Part shown: piece after piece, positions 8,326-17,035 of the stretch
Numbering within the stretch: position 1 is the first letter of the stretch
How the letters are laid out: the number at the start of each line of letters is the position of its first letter
NCBI GenBank assembly: GCA_035416745.1
Contig: DAOLNV010000002.1
Span: 179,659-221,048, forward strand
Direction: 5' to 3'
Source of the DNA: Candidatus Hydrogenedentota bacterium
GTDB lineage: Bacteria > Hydrogenedentota > Hydrogenedentia > Hydrogenedentales > SLHB01
DNA: 41,390 nt
The notes under the pieces: generated by a model
Told to the model about the DNA's origin: nothing
What the model saw: only the letters and a program-made list of their open reading frames with translations
The model's database searches: none
Translations under genes and position numbers: made by a program

Positions 8326-9447
8326 TCAGTTCACATAGACGCGATGGACTCTCGGCCCGATGCAGGACAGGATGTCCTGTCCAACGGTTCTGGCGCGTGC
8401 TGCAAGTTCGGCGACGGTGACAGTTTCGGCGCCGTCCGAACCGATAAGCACTGCCGTATCCCCGACGGTGACGCCGGGCACCTCGGTTACATCAACGACG
8501 ATTTGGTCCATGGAAACGCGCCCGCGCACGGGGCAGCGGCGTCCGCGTATGAGCACATCGCCGTTGTTTCCGAACTGAGCCTTGTAGCCGTCGGCGTATC
8601 CTACGGGAATGAGCGCCGTGCGCGTGGGGCGCTGGGTCGTGAAAGTCCGCCCGTACCCGATACTCCATCCCGAGGGGAGTTCTTTAATGAGTACTATCTT
8701 GGATTCCCACCGGCCGACGGGGCGCAGCGGCATTCGTTCCGGGGGCGTATCGGTAGGCCAAACGCCATAGGTCATGAGCCCAGGACGCACCATGCCGAAG
8801 GAACTGGTGGGATGGCCGACGATAGCGCCGCTATTGGCGGCGTGCGCCACTTCGTAGGGAATGCCCTCTTTCTCGATTTGCTTGAGGATTTGTTTGAAAA
8901 TACGGATCTGGTTTGCTGTCGCGGGGTCGTCGATGTCCTCCGAGCTTGAAAAATGAGTTGCCACCCCTTCGATGTCGACATGAGACACACGGGTGATGTG
9001 CCTCATGGCTGAAATGACGTTGTCCGGATCCAGGCCTTCGCGCCCCATGCCGGTATCGACCTTGCAATGGACCGGAATGACCCGGTTGCGTTTTCGCGCC
9101 AGCTCGCCCAGCCGTTCCGCGGCATCGACGTCCGACAGAACCAGGCGCAGGTTGTGCTCGATCGCTTCCAGGAACGCCTCCTGGGGCGGTTGTACGAGAA
9201 CCGTGATCGGCGCGGTGATGCTGGCCGAACGCAATATAATGGCTTCTTCGACGGTTGCGACGCCGAGCATGGCAACGCCCGCCTGTACAGCCCGCTGAGC
9301 GATGGCCACGGAGCCGTGCCCGTAGCCATTACCCTTCACGACAGCCATGATGGCGCATTCTTTGGGAATCATGTCGCGCACGACGCGCAGGTTCTGTGCG
9401 TACGCGGCAAGATCGACAACAAACGTTGATTGTGCGGTGCTATCCAT
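8326..9447 (-). CDS. alr: Alanine racemase
   Basis: PLP enzyme that converts L-alanine to D-alanine for peptidoglycan. The 373-residue protein has the PLP-binding lysine K38 in AVVKGNGYGHG and the second catalytic base Y265 in SIGYGRTF. VDTGMGREG and RVSMDQIVVDVT are also family motifs. The ATG at 9445-9447 is preceded by GGGAG five bases upstream and begins one base after the pgsA stop, so the two are translationally coupled. The position next to ftsK, a RodZ-like gene and pgsA fits a wall and envelope operon. Confidence 0.96.
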   Translation of the reverse strand: MDSTAQSTFVVDLAAYAQNLRVVRDMIPKECAIMAVVKGNGYGHGSVAIAQRAVQAGVAMLGVATVEEAIILRSASITAPITVLVQPPQEAFLEAIEHNLRLVLSDVDAAERLGELARKRNRVIPVHCKVDTGMGREGLDPDNVISAMRHITRVSHVDIEGVATHFSSSEDIDDPATANQIRIFKQILKQIEKEGIPYEVAHAANSGAIVGHPTSSFGMVRPGLMTYGVWPTDTPPERMPLRPVGRWESKIVLIKELPSGWSIGYGRTFTTQRPTRTALIPVGYADGYKAQFGNNGDVLIRGRRCPVRGRVSMDQIVVDVTEVPGVTVGDTAVLIGSDGAETVTVAELAARARTVGQDILSCIGPRVHRVYVN

Positions 9448-9448
9448 C

Positions 9449-10162
9449 TCAACTCCCTAATCCCAGGACGCGCCAGTTCAATTGCGCGTACCGGACACCC
9501 GAATACACCGTGTAAATGGCCACACCGATAATGGCCCAGAAGGATGCTTCAAGCAATACCCACGCATATTCCGTGGTTAATGCGGGTAGCCACAACGCGA
9601 CCAGATTCTGGATGATGAGAAGCCCAAGAAACACATGTACGTAAACCATCTGAAGCACGGCCTTGGTTTTCCCGTACTTGTTTGCGGCGATTATGACGCC
9701 CTCGCTGGCAGCCAGCGACCGCACCCCTGTCACCAGGAACTCCCTCGCAATGATGACAACGACGGTCCAGCGTGGAACAGCGAGCTCGGGCATCCCGACC
9801 ATCATGACAAACACGGTGCAGATGAGAATCTTGTCGGCAAGCGGATCCATGAGCTTTCCAAAATTCGTGATGAGATTGCGGGCGCGCGCGATTCTCCCAT
9901 CGTAGTAGTCGGTGATGGTGGCGGCAATAAAGATGACGTAGCCGGCCGCGTAACACTCAAGGCGGTCTATGGACAAGAGGACCAGCAGCACCGGGGTCAT
10001 GACAAGACGCAGCAGGGTAAGCTGGTTGGGCAAGTTGAGCAATGGACCGCCGGGTTTGGTTGCCGCCCTCCCGTTGGGTGTGTGTTCTGTCATGGGTGCG
10101 TTCATTGGATCAAGACGGACCGTTCCAACGTTTCGGTGTTCTGGCAAATACAATGCTCTCAT
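9449..10162 (-). CDS. pgsA: CDP-diacylglycerol-glycerol-3-phosphate 3-phosphatidyltransferase
   Basis: Integral membrane enzyme that makes phosphatidylglycerol phosphate, the first step towards phosphatidylglycerol. It carries the full CDP-alcohol phosphotransferase motif: D85, D88-G89, A92-R93, G102, D106 and D110 in TDYYDGRIARARN followed by GKLMDPLADK. Several hydrophobic segments span the membrane. NLPNQLTLLR (43-52) is the usual beginning of the family. The first 40 residues are therefore extra; ATGs at 10105 and 10093 are equally possible starts, and none has a convincing ribosome binding site. It lies 67 bases or more after the RodZ-like gene and one base before alr. Confidence 0.93.
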   Translation of the reverse strand: MRALYLPEHRNVGTVRLDPMNAPMTEHTPNGRAATKPGGPLLNLPNQLTLLRLVMTPVLLVLLSIDRLECYAAGYVIFIAATITDYYDGRIARARNLITNFGKLMDPLADKILICTVFVMMVGMPELAVPRWTVVVIIAREFLVTGVRSLAASEGVIIAANKYGKTKAVLQMVYVHVFLGLLIIQNLVALWLPALTTEYAWVLLEASFWAIIGVAIYTVYSGVRYAQLNWRVLGLGS

Positions 10163-10229
10163 TCTAACAAATCACACGCGGCGAAACACGCGCGCTGTTG
10201 GATGCTCAGGCACGGGGTGGAAGCAGGTT

Positions 10230-10727
10230 TTAGAGACCGGAGTCCCGGCCCGCTTCGGGTTCGAAGGGGTTGCCTTGAGGGAGAGGCCGCTCGTTCACAT
10301 CGGGGGTGCCCGCCTCTACGCGCTCCTTGGAAGCGCCGGCGTCGGGCCGCACCACGATCTGGTACGTAAACCATCCCACGGCGAGAATTGCGCAAATGGC
10401 GGCCCATGTGAGCAATTCGGTTCGCCAATTCTGCGCTGCCATGGGCTCCTTGGCCGTGTTCCGCAAAATGCGTATCGGGGCGGGTTCGACGGATTCATGA
10501 TAGAGGTTGATGAACCGCTCCGCATTCAAGTCCAGGAACGCGCAGTAGGACTTCAAGAACCCCTTGACGAAACAGGGCTCCGGCAGTTCCTCGAAATTGC
10601 TTTGTTCGAGCGCTTCGATGTAGCGAATAGGAATATGAACGCGCTTGTAGGTCTCGGTCAGAGTCAAGCCCCGCGCCTCGCGCCGCTCACGCAATTCATC
10701 GCCGGGAAAGGTGACCTTGCTGCTCAT
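10230..10727 (-). CDS. RodZ/YmfM-like helix-turn-helix membrane protein
   Basis: A 165-residue protein with an N-terminal cytoplasmic helix-turn-helix of the RodZ type: GDELRERREARGLTLTE, then IRYIEALEQ and ELPEPCFVKGFLKSYC. One membrane span lies at about 104-126, followed by a short, proline- and acid-rich tail. RodZ links the actin homologue MreB to wall synthesis, but this protein lacks the long periplasmic domain of E. coli RodZ and is closer in size to the YmfM-type proteins found beside pgsA. Its ATG overlaps the ftsK stop (ATGA), a sign of coupling. The function in shape control is inferred from family and context. Confidence 0.82.
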   Translation of the reverse strand: MSSKVTFPGDELRERREARGLTLTETYKRVHIPIRYIEALEQSNFEELPEPCFVKGFLKSYCAFLDLNAERFINLYHESVEPAPIRILRNTAKEPMAAQNWRTELLTWAAICAILAVGWFTYQIVVRPDAGASKERVEAGTPDVNERPLPQGNPFEPEAGRDSGL

Positions 10728-13204
10728 GCGACCTCATTCTTGGGCGGCGCGTTGACGAGAATTTCCCGCGCCTTACTGCCGATGTGTGGACCCACGATTC
10801 CCCTCAATTCCATCATGTCGATCAGACGTGCTGCCCGAGTATAGCCCACGCGCAGCCTTCTTTGCACCATCGAAATCGAAGCCTGCCCGGTTTCGAGAAC
10901 GATCCGGACGGCGTCGTCAAACAGCTCATCGTCCTGGTCAGCCAGGTCGTCGAGGTTATCGTCGGCTTTCCCGAACCGCTCGATTTCCTCACGGTACTGA
11001 GGGGGAGCCTGGGTTCTCAGATACGCCACCAGGCGGTTCATTTCGTCATCGCTGACGAACGCGCTTTGGATGCGGGTGGGTTTGGACCTGCCCGGAGGGA
11101 GGTACAGCATATCGCCCTTGCCGATAAGCCGCTCGGCCCCGATCTCGTCCAGAATGCAGCGCGAGTCAACCCGCGACGACACCTGGAAGGAGATCCTGGC
11201 CGGGAAATTGGCTTTAATCACCCCGGTAAGGACGTCTACCGACGGCCGTTGCGTGGCTATAATGAGATGGATGCCGACGGCCCGCGCAAGCTGGGCCAAT
11301 CGGGCAATGGCGTCCTCGACCTCTGCCCGGGCCAGCATCATCAGGTCGGCCAACTCGTCGATAACGCACACGATATAGGGCAGTTTGCGGATGATGTTCA
11401 TCGACTCACCCGACTCCCCTTCGGTCTGAGGCATCTCGATTTCGCCGTTTTCGACGCTGGCGTTGTATACCTCGATGTTTCGTGTGCGGAGGTGAGCGAA
11501 CAGGCGATAACGCTCTTCCATCTCGTTGATCAGCCAGTTGAGCCCCGATGCGGCCTTCTTGGCCTCGGTGATTACCGGAGTGATCAGATGGGGAATATCG
11601 TTAAAGATGGACAACTCGACCATCTTGGGGTCGATCAGCATCAACTGCAGGTCATCCGGGGTCTTCTCCACGAGGAGGCTGGCCAGGAGCGTTTTTACGC
11701 ACACGGTCTTGCCGGCGCCCGTGGCTCCGGCAACCAGCAGATGGGGCATGGCCGCCAGATCCACCACATGGACCTCGCCGCCGATCCCTTTGCCCAACGC
11801 GAGGGGCAAAACGTAGTCGGAACGCGAAAACGCCCGAGATTCCAGCAACTCGCGAACCACCACCGTTTCGCGGTCCTTGTTAGGCACCTCGATGCCGACC
11901 CTGCCCTTTCCGGGGATGGGGGCTTCCACGCGTACGCGATAAGCCTTGAGCGCCAGGGCGATGTCGTCGGCAAGGGCATGAAAACGGCTTACTTTGATGC
12001 CCGGCGCGGGTTCGAGCTCGAATCGGGTAATCGTAGGCCCCCGCGTAACCTCGACGACCTGCGCCTCGATGCCGAAGGTCTTCAACGTATCTTCCAGGAG
12101 GGCACTGGTCGCATACAGGTGATCCTCCAGGTCCGGCTCGACTGGCGGCGGAGGCGTATCGAACATGCTGAGCGCGGGTTTGGCGTACCGCTTAGGATAG
12201 ACATAATCGGGCGGAAGCTCGTCTTGCGGAGGCTTCTTGCGCCGCGGCAGAAGAGGCCTGCGCCGCATGGGAACGCTCTCTTCCGGCTCGCCGGATTCGG
12301 GGTCCGCCTCTTCTTCTTCGTGCAGGCCTGTGAGCTCTGCCGGTTCCTCGGAAGAAGCGCTCGAATCCGGTCCGGCGCCAAGCACGGGGACTTCCTCAAA
12401 CGGAAGCTCCGGAGTCTCTGGAGGAGGCGGGTCTTCCGCGTTGGCCTGCCGCAATCCCGAACGTATCCGGATGCGGCGCTCGACGGGTTCGGGCGCGATT
12501 TCGGGTTCCCCGGCTTCCGCTTCCGGCTCCTCGCGTGACCCGACCACGCCCCATGCCTTGTCTTTGCGCCGAAGGACTTCGGCGGGGTTCTTCCGGCCAG
12601 CGGAGCCGCTGCGTGAGCTGTGACCAAGCAGCTCTATCCCGCGGGCTACCATGCCCGTCATCATCATGAAGGTCATGCGCAGAGCGTTAAGGGCTTTCAC
12701 GAATAAAAAATCCGTGGAAAGCAGCAACCCTATACTCGAAAAGGTGAGCGCCACAACCGTGGCCCCGATCATGCCGAAATGAGTACGCGTGAGGTCACCG
12801 AAAAAGGCGCCAATCGTGCCGCCTCCGCCAACGCCTTCGCCAGCAGCCGTCAGCTGAATATGCAACAGCGCGGCAATTGAACACGAAAGCAAGAACAAAC
12901 CGCCCACGCGCGACATCAACCGGTCAAGCGGCGTGTGACGCAGCAACATGATGCCCCACACACAGGTGATACAGTAGATAACGTGCGCGCCGTAACCAAG
13001 CAGAAGCGTCAGGAACCACGCAACCCAGGCCCCAGGCCAACCGAGAGGATGACCCGTGTCGCCGATGCCATCCATGGGACGCCGAATATTGCCTTCGTAG
13101 CCATCACTGACCAGCGCAAGAAAAAGAAAAATCGTGAAAGCAATAAACAGGACCCCAACAACTTCCCTCATGCGTTCGACAGAGATTTTCCGCGGCGAAC
13201 CCAT
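10724..13204 (-). CDS. ftsK: DNA translocase FtsK/SpoIIIE
   Basis: Septal DNA pump that moves chromosomes during division. The 826-residue protein has four membrane spans in the N-terminal 165 residues. A charged, proline- and glutamate-rich linker follows (about 195-365). The motor then begins with the alpha/beta region, Walker A GATGAGKT (493-500) and Walker B YIVCVIDELADLM. RQ-type motifs such as HLIIATQRPSVDVLTG and FQVSSRVDSRCILDE follow. The last 60 residues form the gamma winged helix that reads DNA polarity sequences (SMVQRRLRVGYTRAARLID). The ATG at 13204 has GGGGAGA upstream. It is the first gene of the minus-strand cluster leading to the RodZ-like gene, pgsA and alr. Confidence 0.96.
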   Translation of the reverse strand: MGSPRKISVERMREVVGVLFIAFTIFLFLALVSDGYEGNIRRPMDGIGDTGHPLGWPGAWVAWFLTLLLGYGAHVIYCITCVWGIMLLRHTPLDRLMSRVGGLFLLSCSIAALLHIQLTAAGEGVGGGGTIGAFFGDLTRTHFGMIGATVVALTFSSIGLLLSTDFLFVKALNALRMTFMMMTGMVARGIELLGHSSRSGSAGRKNPAEVLRRKDKAWGVVGSREEPEAEAGEPEIAPEPVERRIRIRSGLRQANAEDPPPPETPELPFEEVPVLGAGPDSSASSEEPAELTGLHEEEEADPESGEPEESVPMRRRPLLPRRKKPPQDELPPDYVYPKRYAKPALSMFDTPPPPVEPDLEDHLYATSALLEDTLKTFGIEAQVVEVTRGPTITRFELEPAPGIKVSRFHALADDIALALKAYRVRVEAPIPGKGRVGIEVPNKDRETVVVRELLESRAFSRSDYVLPLALGKGIGGEVHVVDLAAMPHLLVAGATGAGKTVCVKTLLASLLVEKTPDDLQLMLIDPKMVELSIFNDIPHLITPVITEAKKAASGLNWLINEMEERYRLFAHLRTRNIEVYNASVENGEIEMPQTEGESGESMNIIRKLPYIVCVIDELADLMMLARAEVEDAIARLAQLARAVGIHLIIATQRPSVDVLTGVIKANFPARISFQVSSRVDSRCILDEIGAERLIGKGDMLYLPPGRSKPTRIQSAFVSDDEMNRLVAYLRTQAPPQYREEIERFGKADDNLDDLADQDDELFDDAVRIVLETGQASISMVQRRLRVGYTRAARLIDMMELRGIVGPHIGSKAREILVNAPPKNEVA

Positions 13205-13237
13205 AACGTCTCCCCAAAATAATCACTTGACAAAGTG

Positions 13238-13266
13238 AGTCTAACAAATGAGGGCCGTTTTGGCAA
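13238..13266 (-). promoter_or_regulatory. Putative sigma-70 promoter of ftsK cluster
   Basis: Read on the minus strand, TTGCCA (13261-13266) and TAGACT (13238-13243) are separated by exactly 17 bases, about 35 bases upstream of the ftsK ATG. The match to consensus is moderate (-10 four of six). No other good candidate was seen between 13205 and 13476, which otherwise holds no recognisable gene. Confidence 0.4.
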
Positions 13267-13476
13267 CTAAATATAGTATCCTGCCGGGGCCTGACCACAA
13301 CCAATTGTGACTTTATTGTTTAGAGTGGTTTTCTTCTTGTTCCCACTACTGCATATTATGCCACGTGGGCCTCAAAAAGGGAAATTGCGTCGATGTTTTA
13401 TTGATTCCGGCGCGGTAATTTTGGTGGGCAGGGGCCCCTAACGCGAGACTTGCAGCCAGGCGGACCGTATTCGTGT

Positions 13477-14406
13477 TTAGCGTTTTGCGCTCGGGGTCAT
13501 ATCGGCCTCGAGGTCGCCGGTAGCGAACTGCACGCCGTCCAGCAGGAATCGCAAGATCGCGGGATTCCAGAACAGGTCATGTTCGTGGCCGAGCCCGCAG
13601 TAGAAGACGCGTCCCTCGCCGTACGGCTTGATCCAGGCGAGCGCATAATCGCCGTCGGTGCGATGAAGCTCCGCCACATTGGGTTCGCCGGACTTCTTGA
13701 GGTCGAGCGAGAGCAACACGCGGTGGGTGTTGCGCGAATAGGGGCCTGTCACTTGGTAGATTTCATCACGAACGCTGAACTCGGGCCCATCGAACGCGCA
13801 AAGCAGGGGGTGGCCGGGCTCTTCGACGCGAATCGTGACCTCTTTATTCCAAGGATGGTTGTCGAAACGCCCGCCGACGATGTCGCCCCATTCCTCCCAT
13901 TCGGCGAAGATGGCGAGCGCCGCATGAAGCGCCACAACCCCTTTGCCGTTTCGGACGAAACTCGCGAGGCTTTCCTTGAGCACCGCATCGCGTTTGCGTG
14001 CGGCGTCTTTGTCGGCGTCCGAAAGCGTTTCAAAACCGGGCGGAAGGAACAGCTCGCTGTTGGCGTTGTTGAAGAATACAGCGTCGAATCGCTTGAGGCT
14101 TTCGGGTTCGAAGACGGCGATATCATCCGAGAACTCAACGCTGAACGCCCCGGTTTTCTCGGCGATGCTCCGCAGGGCCGCCTTGCCATAGGGGATGGCG
14201 CTATGCACATATCCCGTCGGCACGAGGGAGAACACCAGCACTTTGCGCGGACTCTTCGGCGCAACCGTGGGCTTTTCCGGAGCGGCTTCGCGGATCTTGG
14301 CCAGTTCATCGTCCGTAGGCTCCGCCAGGGTCGCCGCTTCGGCTGCGCGAAGGTGAAACGTCCCGCCCGCCACAACGCACAACGCTATACAGGCCGCAGC
14401 TCTCAT
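13477..14406 (-). CDS. Secreted ThuA-like domain protein
   Basis: A 309-residue protein with the class I glutamine amidotransferase-like fold of ThuA (trehalose utilisation) proteins. The start was set at ATG 14404-14406, which has AAAGGA seven bases upstream and gives a signal peptide, MRAAACIALCVVAGGTF; a GTG 24 bases upstream is the alternative. Family-like features are KVLVFSLVPTGYVHSAIPYG, FDAVFFNNANSE, GKGVVALHAALA, EPGHPLLCAF and GEGRVFYCGLGHEHDLFWNP. The exact reaction of ThuA proteins is not established; they often sit with sugar or glycan genes. A secreted propeller-containing protein on the same strand lies 98 bases upstream, so co-transcription is plausible. Confidence 0.82.
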   Translation of the reverse strand: MRAAACIALCVVAGGTFHLRAAEAATLAEPTDDELAKIREAAPEKPTVAPKSPRKVLVFSLVPTGYVHSAIPYGKAALRSIAEKTGAFSVEFSDDIAVFEPESLKRFDAVFFNNANSELFLPPGFETLSDADKDAARKRDAVLKESLASFVRNGKGVVALHAALAIFAEWEEWGDIVGGRFDNHPWNKEVTIRVEEPGHPLLCAFDGPEFSVRDEIYQVTGPYSRNTHRVLLSLDLKKSGEPNVAELHRTDGDYALAWIKPYGEGRVFYCGLGHEHDLFWNPAILRFLLDGVQFATGDLEADMTPSAKR

Positions 14407-14504
14407 ATCGCATCCTTTCTGACCGCGCACTCACGCGGCGGTCGAGGCCTCATGCGGAGCGAAGCGCTGACACGCTTCCATCCCGCATCAGCGTTTCAAT
14501 GAGC

Positions 14505-16853
14505 CTATTCGGTTTCCACAATATACCCATGGTAGAGGCCCATATAGTAGGGCAGGAGAAACACGGCGCCGTCTGAGAGGCTCGTGCCGTTGCCTCCATT
14601 GTCCAGTCCCCACGGATCGTAGTTCCAGTGGTCGAAATGCGTCTCGTCGACGGGAATGACTTTGCCATTTACGCGATAGCCATTCCGCTCGACGTGCCCT
14701 CCTCGCAGGTACGGCAGCAGGGGCTGAATATCGATGCGGTGGCTGTTGATGTGGCGCCAATCGAACCGGTCGAGCGGGAAACGCATGAGGGTTTCGACCG
14801 AATCGGCCAGCCAATCGCCCCGCGGGTCAAGGTCGAGTTCGCCAAATGCGTCGGCAAACTTCTGTCCTGTTGCTTGAGACGCGTAAATGAAGTTGAAGAA
14901 TGGGTTCATCTCCGGCACTTCGAGAGCCCAGTATCGCGCGAAACCGAGAAGATAGAAGTTGCGGAGGCGCGGGTCTTTCTCGTATTTGAGCAGATTGTAG
15001 TAGCTCATGAACGCCATTTCGTCGTCGGACTGGTTGCCGTCTCCCCATCCTTGGCTCATTTTGGGATTGGTGGTATTGGCGGCGTATGCGTGTTCGTTTA
15101 CCAGGTGTTCAATGGCTTCGCGGTACCTGGGCTGGCCGCTGATGTGTTCTGCCGTCACCAGGTACGAGAGAATGCTGAGGGAATTCAGGCCGCGTTCTTC
15201 CCACCAGTCGATATCGTGGTTGATGTGTTCGGGACCGTACACCGCCCAGCGCGTCGGCGTTCCGTCCCAATCCACGAGATTGAACCCATGCTCGACCAGA
15301 TGGTCCGTGATTCCCACGACCACGTCGCGCACGCGCAGTTTTTCCTCTTCGGAATCGGCCACGAGGTCGTAGTAAAGGCCGTAGAAGAAATAGTGGCCGT
15401 CGAGTTCATCGGAACTGGTATCGACCTTGTAATACCATTTTCCGTCGGCGCTGGTGGGCCAGCGCGGGTGGATGACCTTCCATTTCTTATCATTCCGCTG
15501 GTTTCGCTGGTCGCCTTCAGCCGTGTACTTCGTCTCGTTCGGGTTCCACCCGCCGTCGACGGGAACGACCGTGCGCGCCACGAAACCCGGCAGACTGGGT
15601 TGCGGCCCGCCCTGCGTAACCGCGCCCAGGAAGCGCAAGGCTTCGAATGCGTCCTTTGCGCGTTGCTTGGCTTCGGGATCGCCCGTCGCAGCATAGGCGA
15701 AGCACTCGCCGGCGCCATACATACTGGTCCACAAACCATCGTTATCGCTGTCGCGTTGTTGAATACCAACCTTCTTGCCCTGTTCGGATGTGGTCACCTC
15801 AAGCACATAGCCGTACTCGGTCCGTCGGTGGTACTTGTCGATCTCGTCCTCGTAGAAGCGCGCCTTTTCGGCCAGAGTCATGGGTTTGTACCAGATGCAG
15901 CCGACGCCTCCCGCGGTAGCTATCCAGGCGCGGCGTTCGCTGTCCACCGCAATGGCACGGATGTCGTCGTCGGGTACCCAGCGCGGCCCCTGCCGGTACG
16001 CCCAGTGCTTGCCGTCGTAGCGAACGGCCCCGATGTGCGTGCCGAAGTACACCGCGCCGTCCGTGCCGGCCGCCATGGACGTGAAATCGTTGTAAGGCAG
16101 GCCCTCGCGGCCGGTGTACAGGGTCCACCCACCGCTGAGGCAACCAGTGCCCTGGGGACTGGCGAACCAGAGCCGCCCCAGAGAATCGAACAAGACGCTC
16201 CGCACATCGGCAGGCGCCCAGCGGCGTGTGCTGTCTTCGGGGAACAGGGGCTGCCAGGCCGCGCCGCCGGTGCTGTAGAACAGGCCGCTGTCGGCCGCGG
16301 CCGCGAGTTCGCCATTGGGACCCCGGGCAAAGTCACGCACGGCGCGGTTGCCGGTCAGGAGGCTATTGAGCCCCTCGACGGGCTCGAGGCGGTTGATGGC
16401 CAACACGTACAGGCCGTCTTTTGTGCCGACATACAACCCGTTTGCAAACACGAGGCAGTGTACGTCTTCCGGACCGCTTGCCGTTGGGGGCAGGGCGGCA
16501 ACGGGCGCGTCGACGGCAAAGAAGTACAGCTCCCCGCGAAAGACGAGTGCGAGATTCTGGCCGTCAGCAGCCAGAAGCGGGACGGAATCGCCCGAGAACC
16601 GCTCGACAGGGGTCCATGTGCCGTCTTTGAAATAGGCCAAGCCTTTGGCAGTTCCCGCCCACACGGTACCGTCTTCCGTCACCGCGATGTCGTTCGTATC
16701 CGCGCTCGGAAGGCCGGCCTTTTCGCCGTAAACGGTGCTCATCTCCTGATCGAAAACGCCCACCCGCAGTTGAGCGTCGCCCGCGTATGCCTGGCATGTC
16801 AGCAGGGCGCATGCTGCGCCCGCGATGATCAAGATTCCTGGATTCCAGTTCAT
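14505..16853 (-). CDS. Secreted two-domain protein: N-terminal beta-propeller and C-terminal helical (toroid-like) domain
   Basis: A 782-residue exported protein with a signal peptide (about 1-24). Residues 30-330 hold repeated propeller blades of the two-component-regulator type, such as DIAVTEDGTVWAGTAKGLAYF, DGLYVLAINR, VLFDSLGRLWFASPQG and IAVDSERRAWIATAGGVGCI. Residues 340-782 are rich in Trp, Tyr and Asp, with features such as RDSDNDGLWTSMYGAGECFA, WKVIHPRWPTSADGKWYYK and HFDHWNYDPWGLDNGG. That pattern resembles alpha/alpha-toroid carbohydrate-active proteins, but I cannot assign a family. A strong AGGAGG precedes the ATG by eight bases. The likely role is extracytoplasmic carbohydrate binding or breakdown, which is inference. 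It is transcribed away from the amidohydrolase-like gene. Confidence 0.7.
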   Translation of the reverse strand: MNWNPGILIIAGAACALLTCQAYAGDAQLRVGVFDQEMSTVYGEKAGLPSADTNDIAVTEDGTVWAGTAKGLAYFKDGTWTPVERFSGDSVPLLAADGQNLALVFRGELYFFAVDAPVAALPPTASGPEDVHCLVFANGLYVGTKDGLYVLAINRLEPVEGLNSLLTGNRAVRDFARGPNGELAAAADSGLFYSTGGAAWQPLFPEDSTRRWAPADVRSVLFDSLGRLWFASPQGTGCLSGGWTLYTGREGLPYNDFTSMAAGTDGAVYFGTHIGAVRYDGKHWAYRQGPRWVPDDDIRAIAVDSERRAWIATAGGVGCIWYKPMTLAEKARFYEDEIDKYHRRTEYGYVLEVTTSEQGKKVGIQQRDSDNDGLWTSMYGAGECFAYAATGDPEAKQRAKDAFEALRFLGAVTQGGPQPSLPGFVARTVVPVDGGWNPNETKYTAEGDQRNQRNDKKWKVIHPRWPTSADGKWYYKVDTSSDELDGHYFFYGLYYDLVADSEEEKLRVRDVVVGITDHLVEHGFNLVDWDGTPTRWAVYGPEHINHDIDWWEERGLNSLSILSYLVTAEHISGQPRYREAIEHLVNEHAYAANTTNPKMSQGWGDGNQSDDEMAFMSYYNLLKYEKDPRLRNFYLLGFARYWALEVPEMNPFFNFIYASQATGQKFADAFGELDLDPRGDWLADSVETLMRFPLDRFDWRHINSHRIDIQPLLPYLRGGHVERNGYRVNGKVIPVDETHFDHWNYDPWGLDNGGNGTSLSDGAVFLLPYYMGLYHGYIVETE

Positions 16854-17035
16854 CGTGCTATCCTCCTTTGAGTGAAAGGAAACAGGCGTGCAACGGGGCT
16901 CCCCTGACTATGAGCACTCCGTGTTTCGCGACTCTCGTGATGAGCAGCTTCCGCACCTGACAAACTATCGCATGTTTTCCGGGCGCGGTTCAATGAAGGA
17001 TGAGACCGGTGATCCGGCAACTCGCGGAGCGGACG

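Noticed and set aside
3686..13261. The same 16 bases (AAATGAGGGCCGTTTT) occur at 3686-3701 just before pncA and at 13246-13261 in the ftsK promoter region
   Set aside because: One 16-base match within 41 kb on two strands is not far from chance expectation, and the two sites are in different orientations relative to their genes.
14628..16871. Plus-strand open frame of 747 codons
   Set aside because: Lies opposite the exported propeller protein, which has a signal peptide, ribosome site and repeat structure; the plus frame shows none of these.
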